Assembly (NCBI GenBank): GCA_029844215.1
Contig: CM056721.1
Coordinates: forward strand, 58,507,815-58,571,814
DNA length: 64,000 nucleotides
Direction of reading: 5' to 3'
From: Przewalskia tangutica
Lineage: Eukaryota; Streptophyta; Magnoliopsida; Solanales; Solanaceae
The notes under the pieces are model-generated. The model was not told the origin of the DNA and did not search any database. It worked only from the letters and a program-made list of their open reading frames with translations. The stretch's first letter is position 1, and each line of letters begins with the position of its first letter. The position numbers were made by a program, and so were the translations under genes. Below are positions 10,825 to 23,712 of the stretch, in pieces.

Positions 10825-11022
10825 GGGTGACATGTGTCACCCTCACATTGGAAGCTTAGGGACGACAATGGGACGAAAAATGGGCACTTTAGTTGGTAGG
10901 ATATTTTGTGCAAGTTGGTGTGGTAGATGGATAAGGTGCACATGGCTTAATCCTAGCCCTACACTTGCCTAACACTTGGAAGAATCTTGGCCATTGGTTG
11001 GCCATTCCTTGACCTATAAATA
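10825..11022 (+). promoter_or_regulatory. N4 3' LTR U3 promoter elements
   Basis: The same palindrome (10825-10842) and TATAAATA (11015-11022) as in the 5' LTR. Confidence 0.7.
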
Positions 11023-13078
11023 CCCCCTTAGTTGATGAACTTTCTTCATCCAAAAATCATTTTCCAAGTCTTGAAATCTCTTCCCCTTTGTGAGTTAAAA
11101 TCGTCCAAACCTCCCCTTGAGAAAGGCCCTCGCCGAAAGCTTCCTCCTTTGTAGTGTTCTAGCCAGGGTACCCCTAGCCTAGTTGTCTCGTATAAATACC
11201 CCCCTTTTGTGGTATAGAACTACTCTCCAAGTATTGTTATAATGCCCAAATACCGTGGCCCAAATACCTTGTAGTATTCCCAAGGTTACACTTATACAAA
11301 AGCCCAAATACTATTATACTTCCTTTAGCCACTAAACGAAACCCTTTGGAAAACTCTTCATAAGTAGTTGAAGTGTTTAGTAGAAGTTGAGTATAACTTC
11401 TAAGGGTTTATGGAGCACTCCTGAGCGTCAATTAGGAGCTAAACCTTGCTCAGATCGACTTATAACTTGGATAATTTTGGGCTTATCGAGGTAAACACTC
11501 TTGACCTTCTATTGTAATTAGAAATTACATGTTGTTGGAATATATAGTTGAAGTATACTATATATAGAATTGAATAATACTTACGGCAATGTCTTGCGAC
11601 TTAAGCTGAACTTTAAGAAGAGAATCGAATCAGAATTACTTAGATCAGACATACAAGAGACTTGTATAGCATTATCGTGAAGTAGAATTGTACACGTCCG
11701 TTAAGCGTAAACCCCCTGGTTGGCTTGGTAGCCTCGATAGAGAGGAGAATTACGATGTTTCGGGAGGTCTTTGCGAATTTTACGTATAATATTCTACGTC
11801 GGGATCTAAAGATATTAATAGGCGCCATGGACTCTATAGGTTGTAGTACTACGTGTGGAGTGATCTGCTTGGCTTAAAGTGTATTCGACGGTTTGAGGTA
11901 CTTGGAGCGTTTTGCTATTAGTCGATAATCGTCGCGAGGTATGTGAACCTCTTCCTATCTGTTCTAGCATGATATGTGTATAACTATGTAGTATGGTAGA
12001 CGTACATGTGTTAAATGTATTTGATTGTTTTTAAACATAAAGTGTTATAACGGCTTTATGGGAAGTTGGTTATAACATTTCATGTAAATGAGAGAGAAAT
12101 GCTTTTTGGTTTTTTTTAAAAGATAACTGATTTGACTTATAACCGACTTGATGTGTGATAATAAAGAACCTTGAAGTATTCTAAAAGATTAAGAAACATT
12201 TTTGAAAGAAGTGTATACTTGGCTTGAAAACATAAGAGTTATACCAGCTTTATGAGAAGTTAGGTGTAACGTCTTAAGAGAGATAAAAAGAATGGTTTAA
12301 TGGTTTAGAAGTTAAGAGACTTATTCTTAAAAGATAAGAGACTTGACTTAATATGGATGTTTGTGTGAAACCTCATTCGTGAGTAATGGGTACTTGGTTT
12401 TTGAAAGGAATAATGTTTTACTGATTTGAAATCGAATGTGTATCGACAAACCATCGCAATACATAATAAAGGAAAATGTATTGAATAATTAAGTATTATT
12501 AAAACCAGAGAAACCTCCATCTGCATAAGCTAAGATGAGACAAAATGATATTACATTTTCTAGATCATGGTTGCTTAATAAGATTGATTATGAACAAGAA
12601 TAACCTACTACCATGGCATATGTTACTCAATTGTTTTAAAAGAGATTAAGACATTGAACTATGAAACTTTTCAAAAAGAGACTTGTGTAATTGAAATTAG
12701 GCAAACCGAACTTTAGGAAAAGAAAGGCATTGTGTTGTCTTAAAATGGTTTAAAAATAAGGTGTTATAACAGCTTTATGGGAAGTTGGTTATAACGACCT
12801 TATGAAAACAAAAGAAAGGTTTTATCATTGGTTTTAATGTGGTAACTTAACTTTAAAAAAAGAAGTGTTTTGGTCAAAAAAGAAGGCATGGTGTTGCCTT
12901 AATTTGGTTTTAAAAAGGAAAGTATGGAAGTTGTTTTGGTTTACTTAAAAGATATAAGTCACTCTATTTTTATACTACGGGTATCGGGTGACTTTTATAA
13001 AAGGAATTTAACGTACGTAGTACTTTAGGGTTAAAACCCGGACTTGGGCATAAAATGAAAGTACTTCGAGTTGTGTAT

Positions 13079-13203
13079 AAACTTGCCTATGCTTGTTGTT
13101 GTGAAACTTGCCTATGCTTGTTGTTGTGAAACTCGCCTATGCTTGTTGTTGTGAAACTCGCCTATGCTTGTTGTTGTGAAACTTGCCTATGCTTGTTGTG
13201 ATA
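13079..13203 (+). repeat. 25-bp tandem repeat x5 (N4 3' LTR)
   Basis: Five units at 13079, 13104, 13129, 13154 and 13179. Copy number equals the 5' LTR, as expected if both LTRs came from one template. Confidence 0.9.
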
Positions 13204-13354
13204 GCCTTTGTTGTGCAAGAATTGTGTTTCTATACTACCGCGTCTCTCGATGGAGGGTCGGTTGACTTGTTGAGAACTTATTTGGACGCGTCTTGGAAGA
13301 ACGGAGAAATTCCACGCACGCCTCGCTGATAGTGTTACTTTTGCTAATCGCTTT

Positions 13355-13630
13355 GGACATACTGACACGATGCGTAGCGCACGTGTATGCTTCCACTTTG
13401 ATTACCGCCTTGTTATCTTATTGTTCCCTTTGGACATACTGACACGATGCGTAGCGCACGGGTATGCTTCCATTTGGAATGCTGTCTTATTGTTTCCCTT
13501 GGACTCATCGACACGACGCGTAACGCACGGGTATGCTTCCATTTTGAATGTTGTCTTATTTTTTCCATTTGTAAATACTGACAGGATGCGTAGCGAACTG
13601 GTATGCTCCAATTTGGATTGCTGTCTTGTT
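13355..13630 (+). repeat. ~70-bp tandem repeat (N4 3' LTR slot)
   Basis: Four units (13355, 13432, 13501, about 13569) matching 7542-7815; the last is diverged. Confidence 0.82.
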
Positions 13631-14225
13631 GTTATCATATCATGCATCGCATGGCGGGAAGGTACTCACGGGCGGGATTGATGTTGTGGCGTGAGACCGA
13701 ATTGATATAATCATATGTGTGTATCGTAGTTTGGTTATCATACTTGTCTCCCGCTTTATAGACTATTATGATTTCATTTACGATTTTTACGCCACATACA
13801 CGGTACATTGTATCGACCTCTTCGGGCCGCGTTCATGCCGCAGTAAGTACATCTACCGCCGATCCCCGCGTTTAGGATCTCATTTCAGCTTGGGAAGCTC
13901 CATTTCGTCGAGGCTTATCTTTGGTATGTTACCCACGAGTCTGTAAGTTCTTGACGCTCGTGGGTATGGCGGGCCCCGTCTCACATAGTTGTTGTATAAA
14001 TCTTAAGGTGCAGTAAGACCTGTGGGCGGGTGTAAGGATTGTAAATCGTTCAAATGTTTATATATATATGTTGGGAGGCGCCGCTTTGGTTGGCCTATTT
14101 GCTTTTATTTATCATGTCTCTTGTTTCATATTTATGCTTTATGTTCCGCTGATTTTCTCTGATGTTGTATCACTAGGGTGCCCGGGGTAAGGCACCAGTC
14201 ACGGGCCCCGGTTCGGGTCTTGACA

Positions 14226-14262
14226 GGAAGCATACCCGTGGGCTACCCAACGTGTCAGTATG
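14226..14262 (-). repeat. N4 right TSD and resumption of N3 68-bp repeat
   Basis: GGAAG (14226-14230) is followed at once by CATACCCGTGGGCTACCC, continuing the N3 unit cut at 4806. Confidence 0.92.
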
Positions 14263-15950
14263 TCCAATCAAACAAACGGATAGCCGGCCCTCCATCGAGA
14301 GACTCGGTAGCACAAATCACACCCTTGCACAACAAAGCTATATCAACCAAGCATAGGCAAGTTACACACCACTCAAGGTACCTTACACACTTCTTAACAC
14401 AACGTCAAGTATACCATTAAAACCCAAGTATCTAACCCCTTTAAGATCAAGGTACTCCTACATTTTATAACCAAGCCACTTATGTTTTTCCATCACAAAG
14501 AGTTCAATATTTGAAAACAAGTTACCATTCTAAATTCAATAATGAATCCATTTCTTTATTTTCCATAAAGTCGTTATAATTAACTTTCCATAAAGCTATT
14601 ATAACACTTTATGTTTTAAAACAAGTCAAGACAAAACCATGCCTTTCTTTTAAACCAAAACACTTCAAATTCTTAAGTCTCTTTTCTTTTAGAAATCGAG
14701 TTCCTTACTTTGGAATCTTTAAGAAGATCAAAACTTGATTACAATAATTCTTATTAGAGCAGCCATGATCTAGGAAATGTAATACAATTTTGTCTTATCT
14801 TAGCTTCTATGCAGATGGAGGTTTCTACTGGTTTTAATATAATTAGTTGTCATTACTTTTTCCTTTACTAACGCTGCATTGGCTTGTTCGATTCTTATTC
14901 CCATTTCCGAAATTTATGTAACATTATTCTTTTTAAAAACCAAGTACTCATTTCTCACGAATGAGGTTTCACATTTTTCCACACCATTTAGGTCGATTAT
15001 AAGCCAAGTCTCTTATCTTTTGTAATCAACAAACCATTCTTTTACCTACATAAAGTGGTTATAACAAACTTCCCATAAAGCCGTTATAATACTTTATGTT
15101 TTAAATCAACCAATTACAACTATAAGCCCTTATGAGACCAAGAGGGCTTATTCTTTAACAACCGAGTAACCATTTCTAACGAATAAGATTTTCCTACTTT
15201 TTCACACAATCAAGACCTTTACACTTCATAACAAGTCAAGGCACAAAAGGGAAATCAAATTCCTTTAACACACGTACATCTACTGCACTATATATTTCAC
15301 AAATAATCATGCTGAAGAGGATAGGAAGAATCACATACCTCGCGACGATTGTCGACAATTAGCAAAATGCTCCACAGTATTATACCCTTCAGGTAGGATA
15401 CGCTACTCGTAGCACTTCAATCCTAATATGGTCATAAAACGTCTATCAAACTCTAGCTTCGAACGTAGAATAAACTAAGTGCAAAGTCCCTAAATTCTAC
15501 GAAAAATTGGACAGAACTTCCTTTGTTTCTACTAACTTTGCCACCTCTTTCAAGGCCGGATTCAATAACCAAACGCCACATTTAAGGCTCAATTAATTCA
15601 GCAAATACAAGGGGATTACACGCCTAACAATACGTGTAAAATTCCGCTCCACAACAATACAAAAATAACCCAACACTTTCCATGCCATTCTTGGCCAACA
15701 ATATAACCAATCCTAAATCTTTTCCAATTATCTTCTCAATCCAAGTTATGGGGTCTAACATGATATCTAGCCCTAGACATCTTCAACAACTACAATTTCC
15801 CCCTTTACAACATGTGACGACCAATTTAGTAATCCAATTGAAGTTACAATCTTAAGGCTAACATGCCCATTTCGGTTTTCAACAAGACAACAAGATCCAA
15901 ATCTATTCAAACTTAAATATAACAGCCTCAGGCTCATTTCTAAACTACTA
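14263..15950 (-). repeat. N3 solo LTR, middle part
   Basis: Minus-strand LTR interior. It has the CTCTCGATGGAGGG-type anchor near 14290, hairpin copies (about 14570-14625 and 15046-15100), the GCGACGATTGTCGACAAT motif near 15345, and a stretch matching N1/N8 (TGCCACCTC, AAACGCCACATTTAAGG) near 15540-15580. No gene. Confidence 0.8.
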
Positions 15951-16749
15951 TAACAAGTATTGACTCAAATCCAAGAGAAGGGAAAACTTTTACCTTTGGA
16001 GAAGCCCACACAAGCCCCTTTCTTCCACTTCTTTTCCGTCAAACTCGTCCACCAGCGCTTCCCACAAGTTTACCCACACTTTTCCTTCTTGCCGCCGCTC
16101 CAACAATTTTCCCCTAAGGCAAGGTTTCTTCAAAGATCTAGAGAGAAAGGGAGAGGATTTCCTTGGGAGGGTTTTGAGATGAAATGGCCAAGTCTTCCAA
16201 GACTTGGCCCTAAAATAGGCCCATTTCCTGGTCAAAAGGATGGGAGGGACACTTGTCACCCTCCCATAGGCTTTTAACAAAATATCCCCTGATTTTCGCC
16301 CTTTACCGCAGAAAAATCCCGCCGCGCCATGCCACACGGCCACAAGCGCTCCACTTCCGGAAAGTTCCAGATTCCGCGCCCTCGTGATTCCGGCGGCGCT
16401 GCAACCCCACGGACTCCCAAGACAACCGCGCGCTGCCCTCAGATTCGGCCGCGCACTGCACTTCGAACCGAAACCACGCTTTGCTCGATCACGCACCAAA
16501 CTTGAAACTTCCATAACTTTTGACTCCGATGTCCTATCGACGAACGGTTTGTTGCGTTGGGAACTAGATTCAACGGACTACACACTAGGCTCTTTAAACA
16601 CCTTGCAATTCTTAACAATTGGGGTACAACACTCCAAGATAGACTCAAAATCCGTCCAACACATGTTTGCCCACTTATCTTTCCACTTTCAAATCTTATA
16701 TTCCTTGGTATGTTCTTATCTTATCTTCTTGAATTTACGGGGTGTAACA
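15950..16749 (-). promoter_or_regulatory. N3 divergent GC-rich U3/leader
   Basis: Unlike all other U3 regions here apart from the terminal CGGGGTGTAACA. GC-rich (about 16315-16480) with no TATAAATA box visible. A 174-codon minus-strand frame (15990-16514) is open and its TAA overlaps a splice-donor-like CAAAG|GTAAAAGT. I recognise no domain in it. It may be chance openness in GC-rich DNA or captured host sequence. Confidence 0.45.
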
Positions 16750-16864
16750 GGTCACGTGGGGCCCACGGGAGAAATTTACGGTTTTGCGGGGCCCACTTTA
16801 TTTTCGAGGTTTTTACCATTACGGATATTTTCGCAAGATGAAATATTTTGGACGAATTGGAGGC

Positions 16865-17076
16865 GACACGTGTCACCCCCTTAGGTGGCCATGTGGGCCG
16901 AAATGGAGGGACAAGTGGCTAGCCACTTGTCCACCTTGGCCGAAATGGCCCAACAAGTGGCAAGCCACTTGTCTTCTTCTTTGTGTAGCCATTTGGAGGG
17001 TGGGACCCACACACACTTGTATCCCAATCTCACCACACACTTGCCTTGATCTTGGCCCTTGATTTCTATATAAATA
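16865..17076 (+). promoter_or_regulatory. N2 5' LTR U3 promoter elements
   Basis: Perfect palindrome GACACGTGTC with a CACGTG G-box core (16865-16874) and TATATAAATA (17067-17076). An inverted repeat ACAAGTGGCTAGCCACTTGT lies between them. Confidence 0.7.
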
Positions 17077-17799
17077 CCCCCCTTGATAGCAAGACTTCTT
17101 CATCCACACTTGTGATATTTTCCAAGACAAAAATTATCCCTCCCTTGTTGTAGTGCTCTACTCCAATGTCACGACCCGACTCGGCCCGTGGATCGTGTCT
17201 TACCCTGCACCCTAGTGATACAACATCAGAGAAAATGAGCGGAAATAAAAACTTAAACATGAAACAAGACATAAAATAAGAAACAGGCTAACCCAAAACG
17301 GTTACCTTCCTGTATATACATCAAAATCGAACAGTAAATCCTTTACAAACCCTGCCCACAACAGTACTACAGACCTCTAAGAATGTAACAACAACTATGA
17401 CGGGACAGGGCCCCGCCATACCCCTGAATGTACAAGCATCTACAATGACAGGGGACTATACCAAAAAGATAAGCCTCCGGAGAAACGGAGCTTCCCAACG
17501 CTGAACTGCGATCCTATGAACGAGGATCAACAATCGTGTACTTACCTGCGGCATGAACGCACTTCGGGCGAGGTCGATAACAGTACCAAGTATGTGAAAT
17601 CGAAATATCAGAATGAAATCACATTTCATCATTTTATAAAACCATTTCGCAATAAGTAAACAGTTATGTCAAGTAAGGGGACGCATATCCCCAACATAAT
17701 CACTCACACATAACTATGGGTCTCACGCCCATAATATCAATCATGTCCGTGGAACTCATTCCTCACTGCCGGCAGTACATGATGTAAAACAATACCCGT

Positions 17800-18100
17800 A
17801 TATGAACCTGAACACTAGATCTCCGCTCGTCTATCAAACCGATCGGGCCAAGTAGAATAGCCAACTACCAGTCCAAAAGCTAGTCATATCCCTTCACGGG
17901 AAAGGTACGGAAGCCAACTACCAGTCCAAAAGCTAGCCACGCAACTGGCCGAGGCAAGTATCTTAAGCTAACGTACCCTAGCCTACCGTCTCACGAGATA
18001 TGACCGAGGCAAGTATCTTAAGCTATCTACCAGAGCCTGCCGATACACGAGAAATAACCAGGACAAGTATCTAAAGTGTGCCTGTAACCACATGTACAAA
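17800..18100 (-). repeat. N5 slot repeats, part 1
   Basis: Repeats of AACTACCAGTCCAAAAGCTAG and GAGGCAAGTATCTTAAGCTA, the reverse of the GGTATCTGGTAGTTGGC-type repeats in N1 and N8, partly decayed. Confidence 0.6.
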
Positions 18101-18225
18101 TCAAGCCCGTGATCGCTCGTCACCACGGCAAGCTTCATGGATTAGCGGTCCATGGACTAATAACAAAACCCTCACAATGACCGCATGCCCCGGCATCTTA
18201 CCTCGGTATAAGCATGACCATGAAA

Positions 18226-18420
18226 CCATCCTACTGGACGCATACCCGTGGGCCACTCATCGTGTCAGTATGTCCAAAGGAAATAACAAGATAATAATCA
18301 AAGTGGACGCATACTCGTGGGCCACCCAACGTGTCAGTATGTCCAAAAGAAATAACCAGATAATACTCAAATGGACGCATACTCGTGGACCATCCAACGT
18401 CGAGATGTCCAAACAATCAA
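18226..18420 (-). repeat. N5 slot repeats, part 2 (~68 bp units)
   Basis: Three units of GGACGCATACCCGTGGGCC or GGACGCATACTCGTGGGCC type, followed by CACGTGTCAGTATGTCC-like sequence. Related to the N3 68-bp repeat. Confidence 0.8.
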
Positions 18421-19492
18421 TCGATAAGCGCCCTCCCCGAGAGACACAGTAGCACAGAAACAAAACACTTGCACATCAAAGGCTATCACAACAAGCATAG
18501 GCAAGTTCAACGTACTTTCATTTTATATCAACAATCCGGGTTTCAACCCCAAAATACTACATACTTTCCTTCTTTCAAAAAGACCTCTTTTTACGTAAAA
18601 GCCACACGATACTAATACTCGTAGTATCAAAACACGTTTTCTTTTCAAACCAAATTACTTTACCTTTGTAAAAATCTTTACAAGACTTTTAAAATCAAGT
18701 ACTTTTCATTTAAAACAACATCAAGTATACTCTTTAAAACTCAAATACTTACTATTTTCAAAACAAGTAACCTATACTTAAATCAAGTTACTTCTCCGTT
18801 TCCGAAATCAAGTCGTTTATAAGTCAAGTCTCTTATCCTTTAAAATCAAGTCGCTTAGCTTTCAAAATCAAATCTTTCTTTTATTCTCATAAAGTCGTTA
18901 TAACTAACTTCCCATAAAACCATTATAACACTTTATGTTTTAAACAAACAAAATCAATTTCACACACGTACGTCTACCGTACTACATAGTTCACAACAAT
19001 CATGCTCAAGAGTATAGGAAGAATCACATACCTCTTCGGCTTAATCCACAAGCCAAGTCGAGTATGCCGCGCGTAGAAAGTCCACCTATAACAACCACAA
19101 TATATCTATCAATCTCTAGTTCTCTTCGTAGCATATTCTAAGTAAAATGCCCTTATTCTACGGAAAATTTGGCAAAGACTCTCCCGCAATCACATAAATA
19201 ACCTCCCCTAACAAGGCTTGCTACCAAGCCAACAACTCATAAGGGGATTTATACGTCTAACCGGACGTGTTCAATTCTGCTTCACAATAATACTACACAA
19301 GTCTCATCAGAATACATCAATGTAAATACAGTTCAATCCTTTATAATCATCCTTCCAATATCTTATACTCAATTCTAAACTACTACAACATGTAATATCC
19401 AATTACAATAGGGGGACATAGATTGTTACCTCGATAAGCCCAAAATTATCCAAGATTATAAGTCGATCCTGAGCAACGTTTAGCTCCAATTC
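18421..19492 (-). repeat. N5 LTR middle part
   Basis: AT-rich LTR interior: anchor GAGAGACACAGTAGCAC near 18440, AAGCATAGGCAAGTT near 18495, hairpin near 18893-18945, and ACACGTACGTCTACCGTACTAC near 18963. It stops at TSD AATTC (19488-19492). No gene. Confidence 0.8.
19488..19492 (+). repeat. TSD AATTC, left copy (N6)
   Basis: Repeated at 38539-38543. The N5 sequence ...TTTAGCTCC and CTTACGCTCC... joins across it. Confidence 0.92.
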
Positions 19493-20082
19493 TGTCACGA
19501 CCCGTTCCGGGGCCCGTGACTGGTGCCTTACCCGGGCACCCAAGTAGTCATACATCAGAGAAAATCAGCGGAACATAAAAACAAGACATGAAGCAAGAGA
19601 TATTATATATAAACAGGCCAACCAAAAAGCTTGCCTCGTGTATAAATACATAAAACCCGAATGCTTAATCTTTTTACAAACTCGCCACAACAAGATTACA
19701 TGCACTCTAAGATTTACAACAACCATGACGGACAGTGGCCCCGCCATACCCCGAATGTACAAGAACCTACAACTCAGGAACACATACCAAGAATAAGCCT
19801 CCGAGAAACGGAGCTTCCCAATACTGAATCGTGATCCTATGGCGAGGATCAACTACAGGTGTACTCCTACCGCAGATGAACGCAGCCCGGGCGAGGTCAA
19901 GAAACAGTACCAAGTATGTGAAATCAAAATATCGCAGCTTAAATCATAATACTATATAAAGCAGAGACATGTATGATAACCAAACTACAGTACGCAACAT
20001 AAAAGCAGTCAAGTCAGGGACTCACGCCCTCAAAGTCATCACTCAATTATATAACTATGGGTCTCACTCCCACAACATCAAT

Positions 20083-20460
20083 CATGTTCGCATCATGGCC
20101 GCATGCCCCCGGAATTCTGCATGGGTGCAGACATGTCCATGATGCAAGAATAAGAACAATGCCGCACGCCACATGCCCCGACTCGCAGACGCGCATACGT
20201 CCATGTAACATCAACAACAATATACCGTGGTCAACCTCGCCGCGTAGCTACATGCCCCTAATTCTACATCGCGCAGCATATCGCCCATGTAACAATAATA
20301 ACCATATATCGTAATCAACCCTACCGCACGCCACATGCCCCGAATTTACATCGCGCAGATATGCCCATGTAACAATAATAACCATATATCGTAATCAACC
20401 CCGCCGCACGCCACATGCCCCCTGACTCAGACGGCGCATATGCCCATGTAACAATAATAA
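20083..20460 (-). repeat. ~87-bp tandem repeat (N6 3' LTR slot), degraded
   Basis: Copies built on CCACATGCCCC, CCCATGTAACAATAATAACC and ATATATCG...AATCAACCC. The same array at 25800-26200 keeps regular units; here many carry base losses such as CGCACGCC for CGCATGGCC. Confidence 0.75.
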
Positions 20461-22501
20461 TGGAAGCATACCCGTGGAATCTTCCGTCACCGCAGACGCC
20501 CAAGTAAGCTCTCAACAAGTCAACCGCCTCCATCGAGACGCGTAGTATAGAAACACAAATCTTGCACAACAAAGGCTATCACAACAAGCATAGGCGAGTT
20601 ACACCACAACAAGCGTAGACAAGTTATACAACAACAAGCATAGGCAAGTTATACACAACTTAAGGTACTTCCATTTTATATCAAGTCCGGTTTTAACTCA
20701 AAGTACTACGTGACGTTACATTCCTTTAAAGAGATCCATTCCTTTTATAAAGGTCACCCGATACCCGTAGTATAAAAATAGAGTGACTCACATGTTTAGG
20801 TAAACCAAAACACTTTCCTTTTTCAACAACACTCTTTCCCCTAAAGTTCCAGTTTGCCTAATTTCAATTACTCAGGTCTCTTTATTTTAGAAAAGTTTCA
20901 TAGTTCATAGTCTTAATCATTTAAGAATATAATTCTCTTTTAAACAATCTGAGAAACATATGCCTTATGAGTGTAGGTTATTCTTGTTCATAATCAATCT
21001 TATTAAGCAGCCATGATCTAGGAAATGTAATATCATTTTGTCTCATCTTAGCTTCTATGCAGATGGAGGTTTCTACTGGTTTTAATAATACTTTATTATT
21101 CAATACATTTTCCTTTATTAACGCTGCAGTGGTTTGTCGATACTCATTCTGATTTCCGAAATCAGTAAAACGTTATTCCCCTTTAAAAAATCAAGTACTC
21201 ATTACTCACGAATGAGGTTTCACACAAACATCCATATTAAGTCAAGTCTCTTATCTTTTAATATTAAGTCTCTTAACTTCTAAAAATCAGTAAACCATTC
21301 TCTTTATCTCTCTTAAGACGTTATACCTAACTTCCCATAAAGCTAGTATAACTCTTATGTTTTCAAAACCAAGTATTACTCTTCTTTCAAAACGGTTTAT
21401 TAATCTTTTGAAATACTTCAAGATTCTTTATTATTCAGGCTTAAGTCAAACGACATTGCCGTAACACTACATTTAGTTAACACACGTACGTCTACCGTAC
21501 TAAGTATATATTCCTTTTAAAATACTTCCAAGGTCCTTATTATTCAGGCTTAAGTCAAAAGACATTGCCGTACAATTACGTTCTGTTAACACACGTACAT
21601 CTACCGTACTATTTATATATATTATTCAGGCTTAAGTCAAAAGACATTGCCACACGTACGTCTACCGTACTATATATATATATTCTTTTAAAATACTTCA
21701 TGCTCAAGAGTATAGGAAGAATCACATACCTCGCGACGATTATCGACTATAAGCAAAACGCTCCACGGCTATAACCCGGCTAGCCTTGTCCACCTTCAAA
21801 GTAGTATATGCTACTGCAAAGACATTCAACCAATAAAGGTTATCGATCATCAGAATACAAATTCCCATGTAAGTACGCTTAATCTTCTACTTTAATATTC
21901 TTCTGATGCGATTTCAGTTCAAGTCTTTTCTGTAATATCCTTCTATTACAGTTCAATTCTCTTCTATGAATCTCATATTCATTTCAATACTACTACAGTA
22001 TGTAATTTCCAATTACACTAGAAGGATAGGATTATTTACCTCGGTAATGCCCAAAATTATCCAAGTTTAAAGTCGATCATGAGCAACGTTTAGATCCTAC
22101 TCCAAGTGCTCCAATCCGCTCCAAACAACCCTTAGAAGTTCTACGCAACTTCTATTTAACACTTCAACCGACTATGAAGGTTTTCCTTAGGGTTTCGTTT
22201 AGTGGCTAAAGGAAAGTATAATAGTATTTCCGGGCTCTACGTATAGAGGTAACTTTGGAAAGTACTACAAGGTATATGGGCTAAGGTATTTGGGCATTAT
22301 AACAATACTTGGAGAGTATTTCTATACCACAAAGGGGGGTATTATACGAAACCAACTAGGCTAGGGGGGGGGACCCTCTCGGCCAAAGCTTCTCAAAGGG
22401 GGGAGGAGGCCTTTGGACGAATTCAACTCACAAAAAAGGGGGGAGGGATTTTAAGACTTGGAAATGATTTTAGGATGAAGAAGTTCATCAACTTAGGGGG
22501 G

Positions 22502-22699
22502 TATTTATAGGTCAAGCAAAGGCCAACCAATGGCCAAGATCCATCCAAGTGTTAGGCAAGTGTAGGGCTAGGATTTAACCATGTGTACCTTATCCATCTA
22601 CCACACCAACTTGCACAAAATATCCTACCAACTACAACCCACCCTTTCGTCCATTACCGCCCAATCTCACGTCCAATGTGAGGGTGACACATGTCACCC
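22502..22699 (-). promoter_or_regulatory. N6 3' LTR U3 promoter elements
   Basis: TATAAATA on the minus strand (22502-22509) and GGGTGACACATGTCACCC (22682-22699), the same U3 type as N4. Confidence 0.7.
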
Positions 22700-22916
22700 T
22701 CCCGTTGGTCCAAAATGTTTCGTCTCTCGGAAAAATCCGCAAAAATTATAAATGACATAGCCGTATTTTTCCCTTCGCAAGTCTTGTAAAACGTTTCGTC
22801 GAAAAACGATTCTTTTCGGCACTTGTGCCCAAATTTTCGAACCTTGCCAAACTTTAAGGCTTAAATTTATATACGTACGCCCTCACGTACATACTCTGGA
22901 AATACGGGGTATAACA

Positions 22917-23712
22917 TTCTCCCCTCCTTAGAAACATTCGTCCCGAATGTTCCTTCTCAAGACGGATGACGATAAAGTGCTCTTAACCAGTTGCTAACGC
23001 CACACCTGGCCATGAAATAACACACGTTCTCTTCCTTCCTTACTCGTCGTGCCCTCCTCGAACACTTGAACTCTTCTAGTATACGTACCAAACTTCAGTC
23101 AATAATTTTGTTGCCGAAACTTTGGAGTCACTACCTCCAAACTTGGTCATCTTACTAGCCTCAATCTTCCTTAAGGCCATTCCCGGCCTTCACGATCCGT
23201 TTCTGGTCGAACACACCCACGAACTCATACGATGGTCAACTAAACTTGGGCCCAGCACCCTCGTGACCCTACCTCCTGGCGGGACCACCCAGAGCTGACC
23301 CCACCTCGAAACAGGCCGCGGGTTGGCCCGCAATATGGCCCCAACCCGACCCACTTAACGCATCAAGCTCTTGTTCCCCGATCCGGAACAATCTTACCTA
23401 TACAGGTCATGAAAGCTACCACTTCCATTTTACACCATCCAAGGAATTTCCCACAATTACTCCACGTATACTTATACATTCTGACAAAGATCACCCGCAA
23501 AATCTTGTACTCAAGACGGCCTTACATCTAAGGTCTCAATTGTAATATTCTAAGGTTCATCATTTTCTCACCCCCAGGCTTACCCCTTTTACTAACCAGG
23601 CTTCTAAATCACATTTTAGCACAAAGCTATCCGAACATAACACTAAACACATCATCATAACATCAATACATAAGTCTCTAGAGGGTTAAGGATATACCTG
23701 AAAATAGGCGGT
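22917..23712 (-). other. N6 conserved noncoding tail with hairpin and PPT
   Basis: Minus-strand equivalent of 9821-10608. PPT TAAGGAGGGGAGAA is at 22917-22930 (reverse) and hairpin ACATTCG/CGAATGT at 22934-22950. The block with CCGATCCGGAACAATC, CGGGTTGGCCC and GGCGGGACCACC follows at about 23260-23400. No gene. Confidence 0.8.

Larger units (their letters stand above)
4807..14225 (+). mobile_element. N4: complete gag-only LTR retrotransposon
   Basis: Structurally complete and uninterrupted, 9.4 kb: 5' LTR 4807-8435, internal 8436-10608, 3' LTR 10609-14225, perfect 5-bp TSD. LTRs open TGTTATACCCCG; the 3' copy ends GTCTTGACA, the 5' copy GTCGTGACA. The first ~2.4 kb of the two LTRs are nearly the same. 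The internal domain has a PBS, a heavily frameshifted gag, the noncoding tail, a hairpin and a PPT, and no pol. It is the clearest reference for the family's architecture. Confidence 0.95.
10609..14225 (+). repeat. N4 3' LTR (3617 bp)
   Basis: Matches the 5' LTR closely up to about 13300. From about 13630 to 14060 it carries many 1-6 base losses relative to the 5' copy, then becomes near-identical again to the end. It also has 25-bp (13079-13203) and ~70-bp (13355-13630) arrays with the same copy numbers as the 5' LTR. Confidence 0.94.
3801..16749 (-). mobile_element. N3: minus-strand solo LTR in N2 5' LTR, hosting N4
   Basis: Reads TGTCACGACCCG at 3801 (reverse of the LTR 3' end) and ends CGGGGTGTAACA at 16749 (reverse of the 5' end). 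Own parts are 3801-4806 and 14231-16749, about 3.5 kb, with no PBS, gag or PPT, so it is a solo LTR. TSD is TGTCA (3796-3800) against GGTCA (16750-16754); the empty N2 3' LTR reads GGTCA here, so the left copy has one substitution. The LTR-internal part resembles N1/N8, but its U3 (about 15950-16749) is unlike any other copy here. Confidence 0.85.
19493..22916 (-). repeat. N6 3' LTR (3424 bp)
   Basis: Reads TGTCACGACCCG on the plus strand and ends TACGGGGTATAACA. Next to the 5' LTR it shows a corrupted slot array (20083-20460) and longer G/A homopolymers near 22355-22450. Otherwise it is close. Confidence 0.92.
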
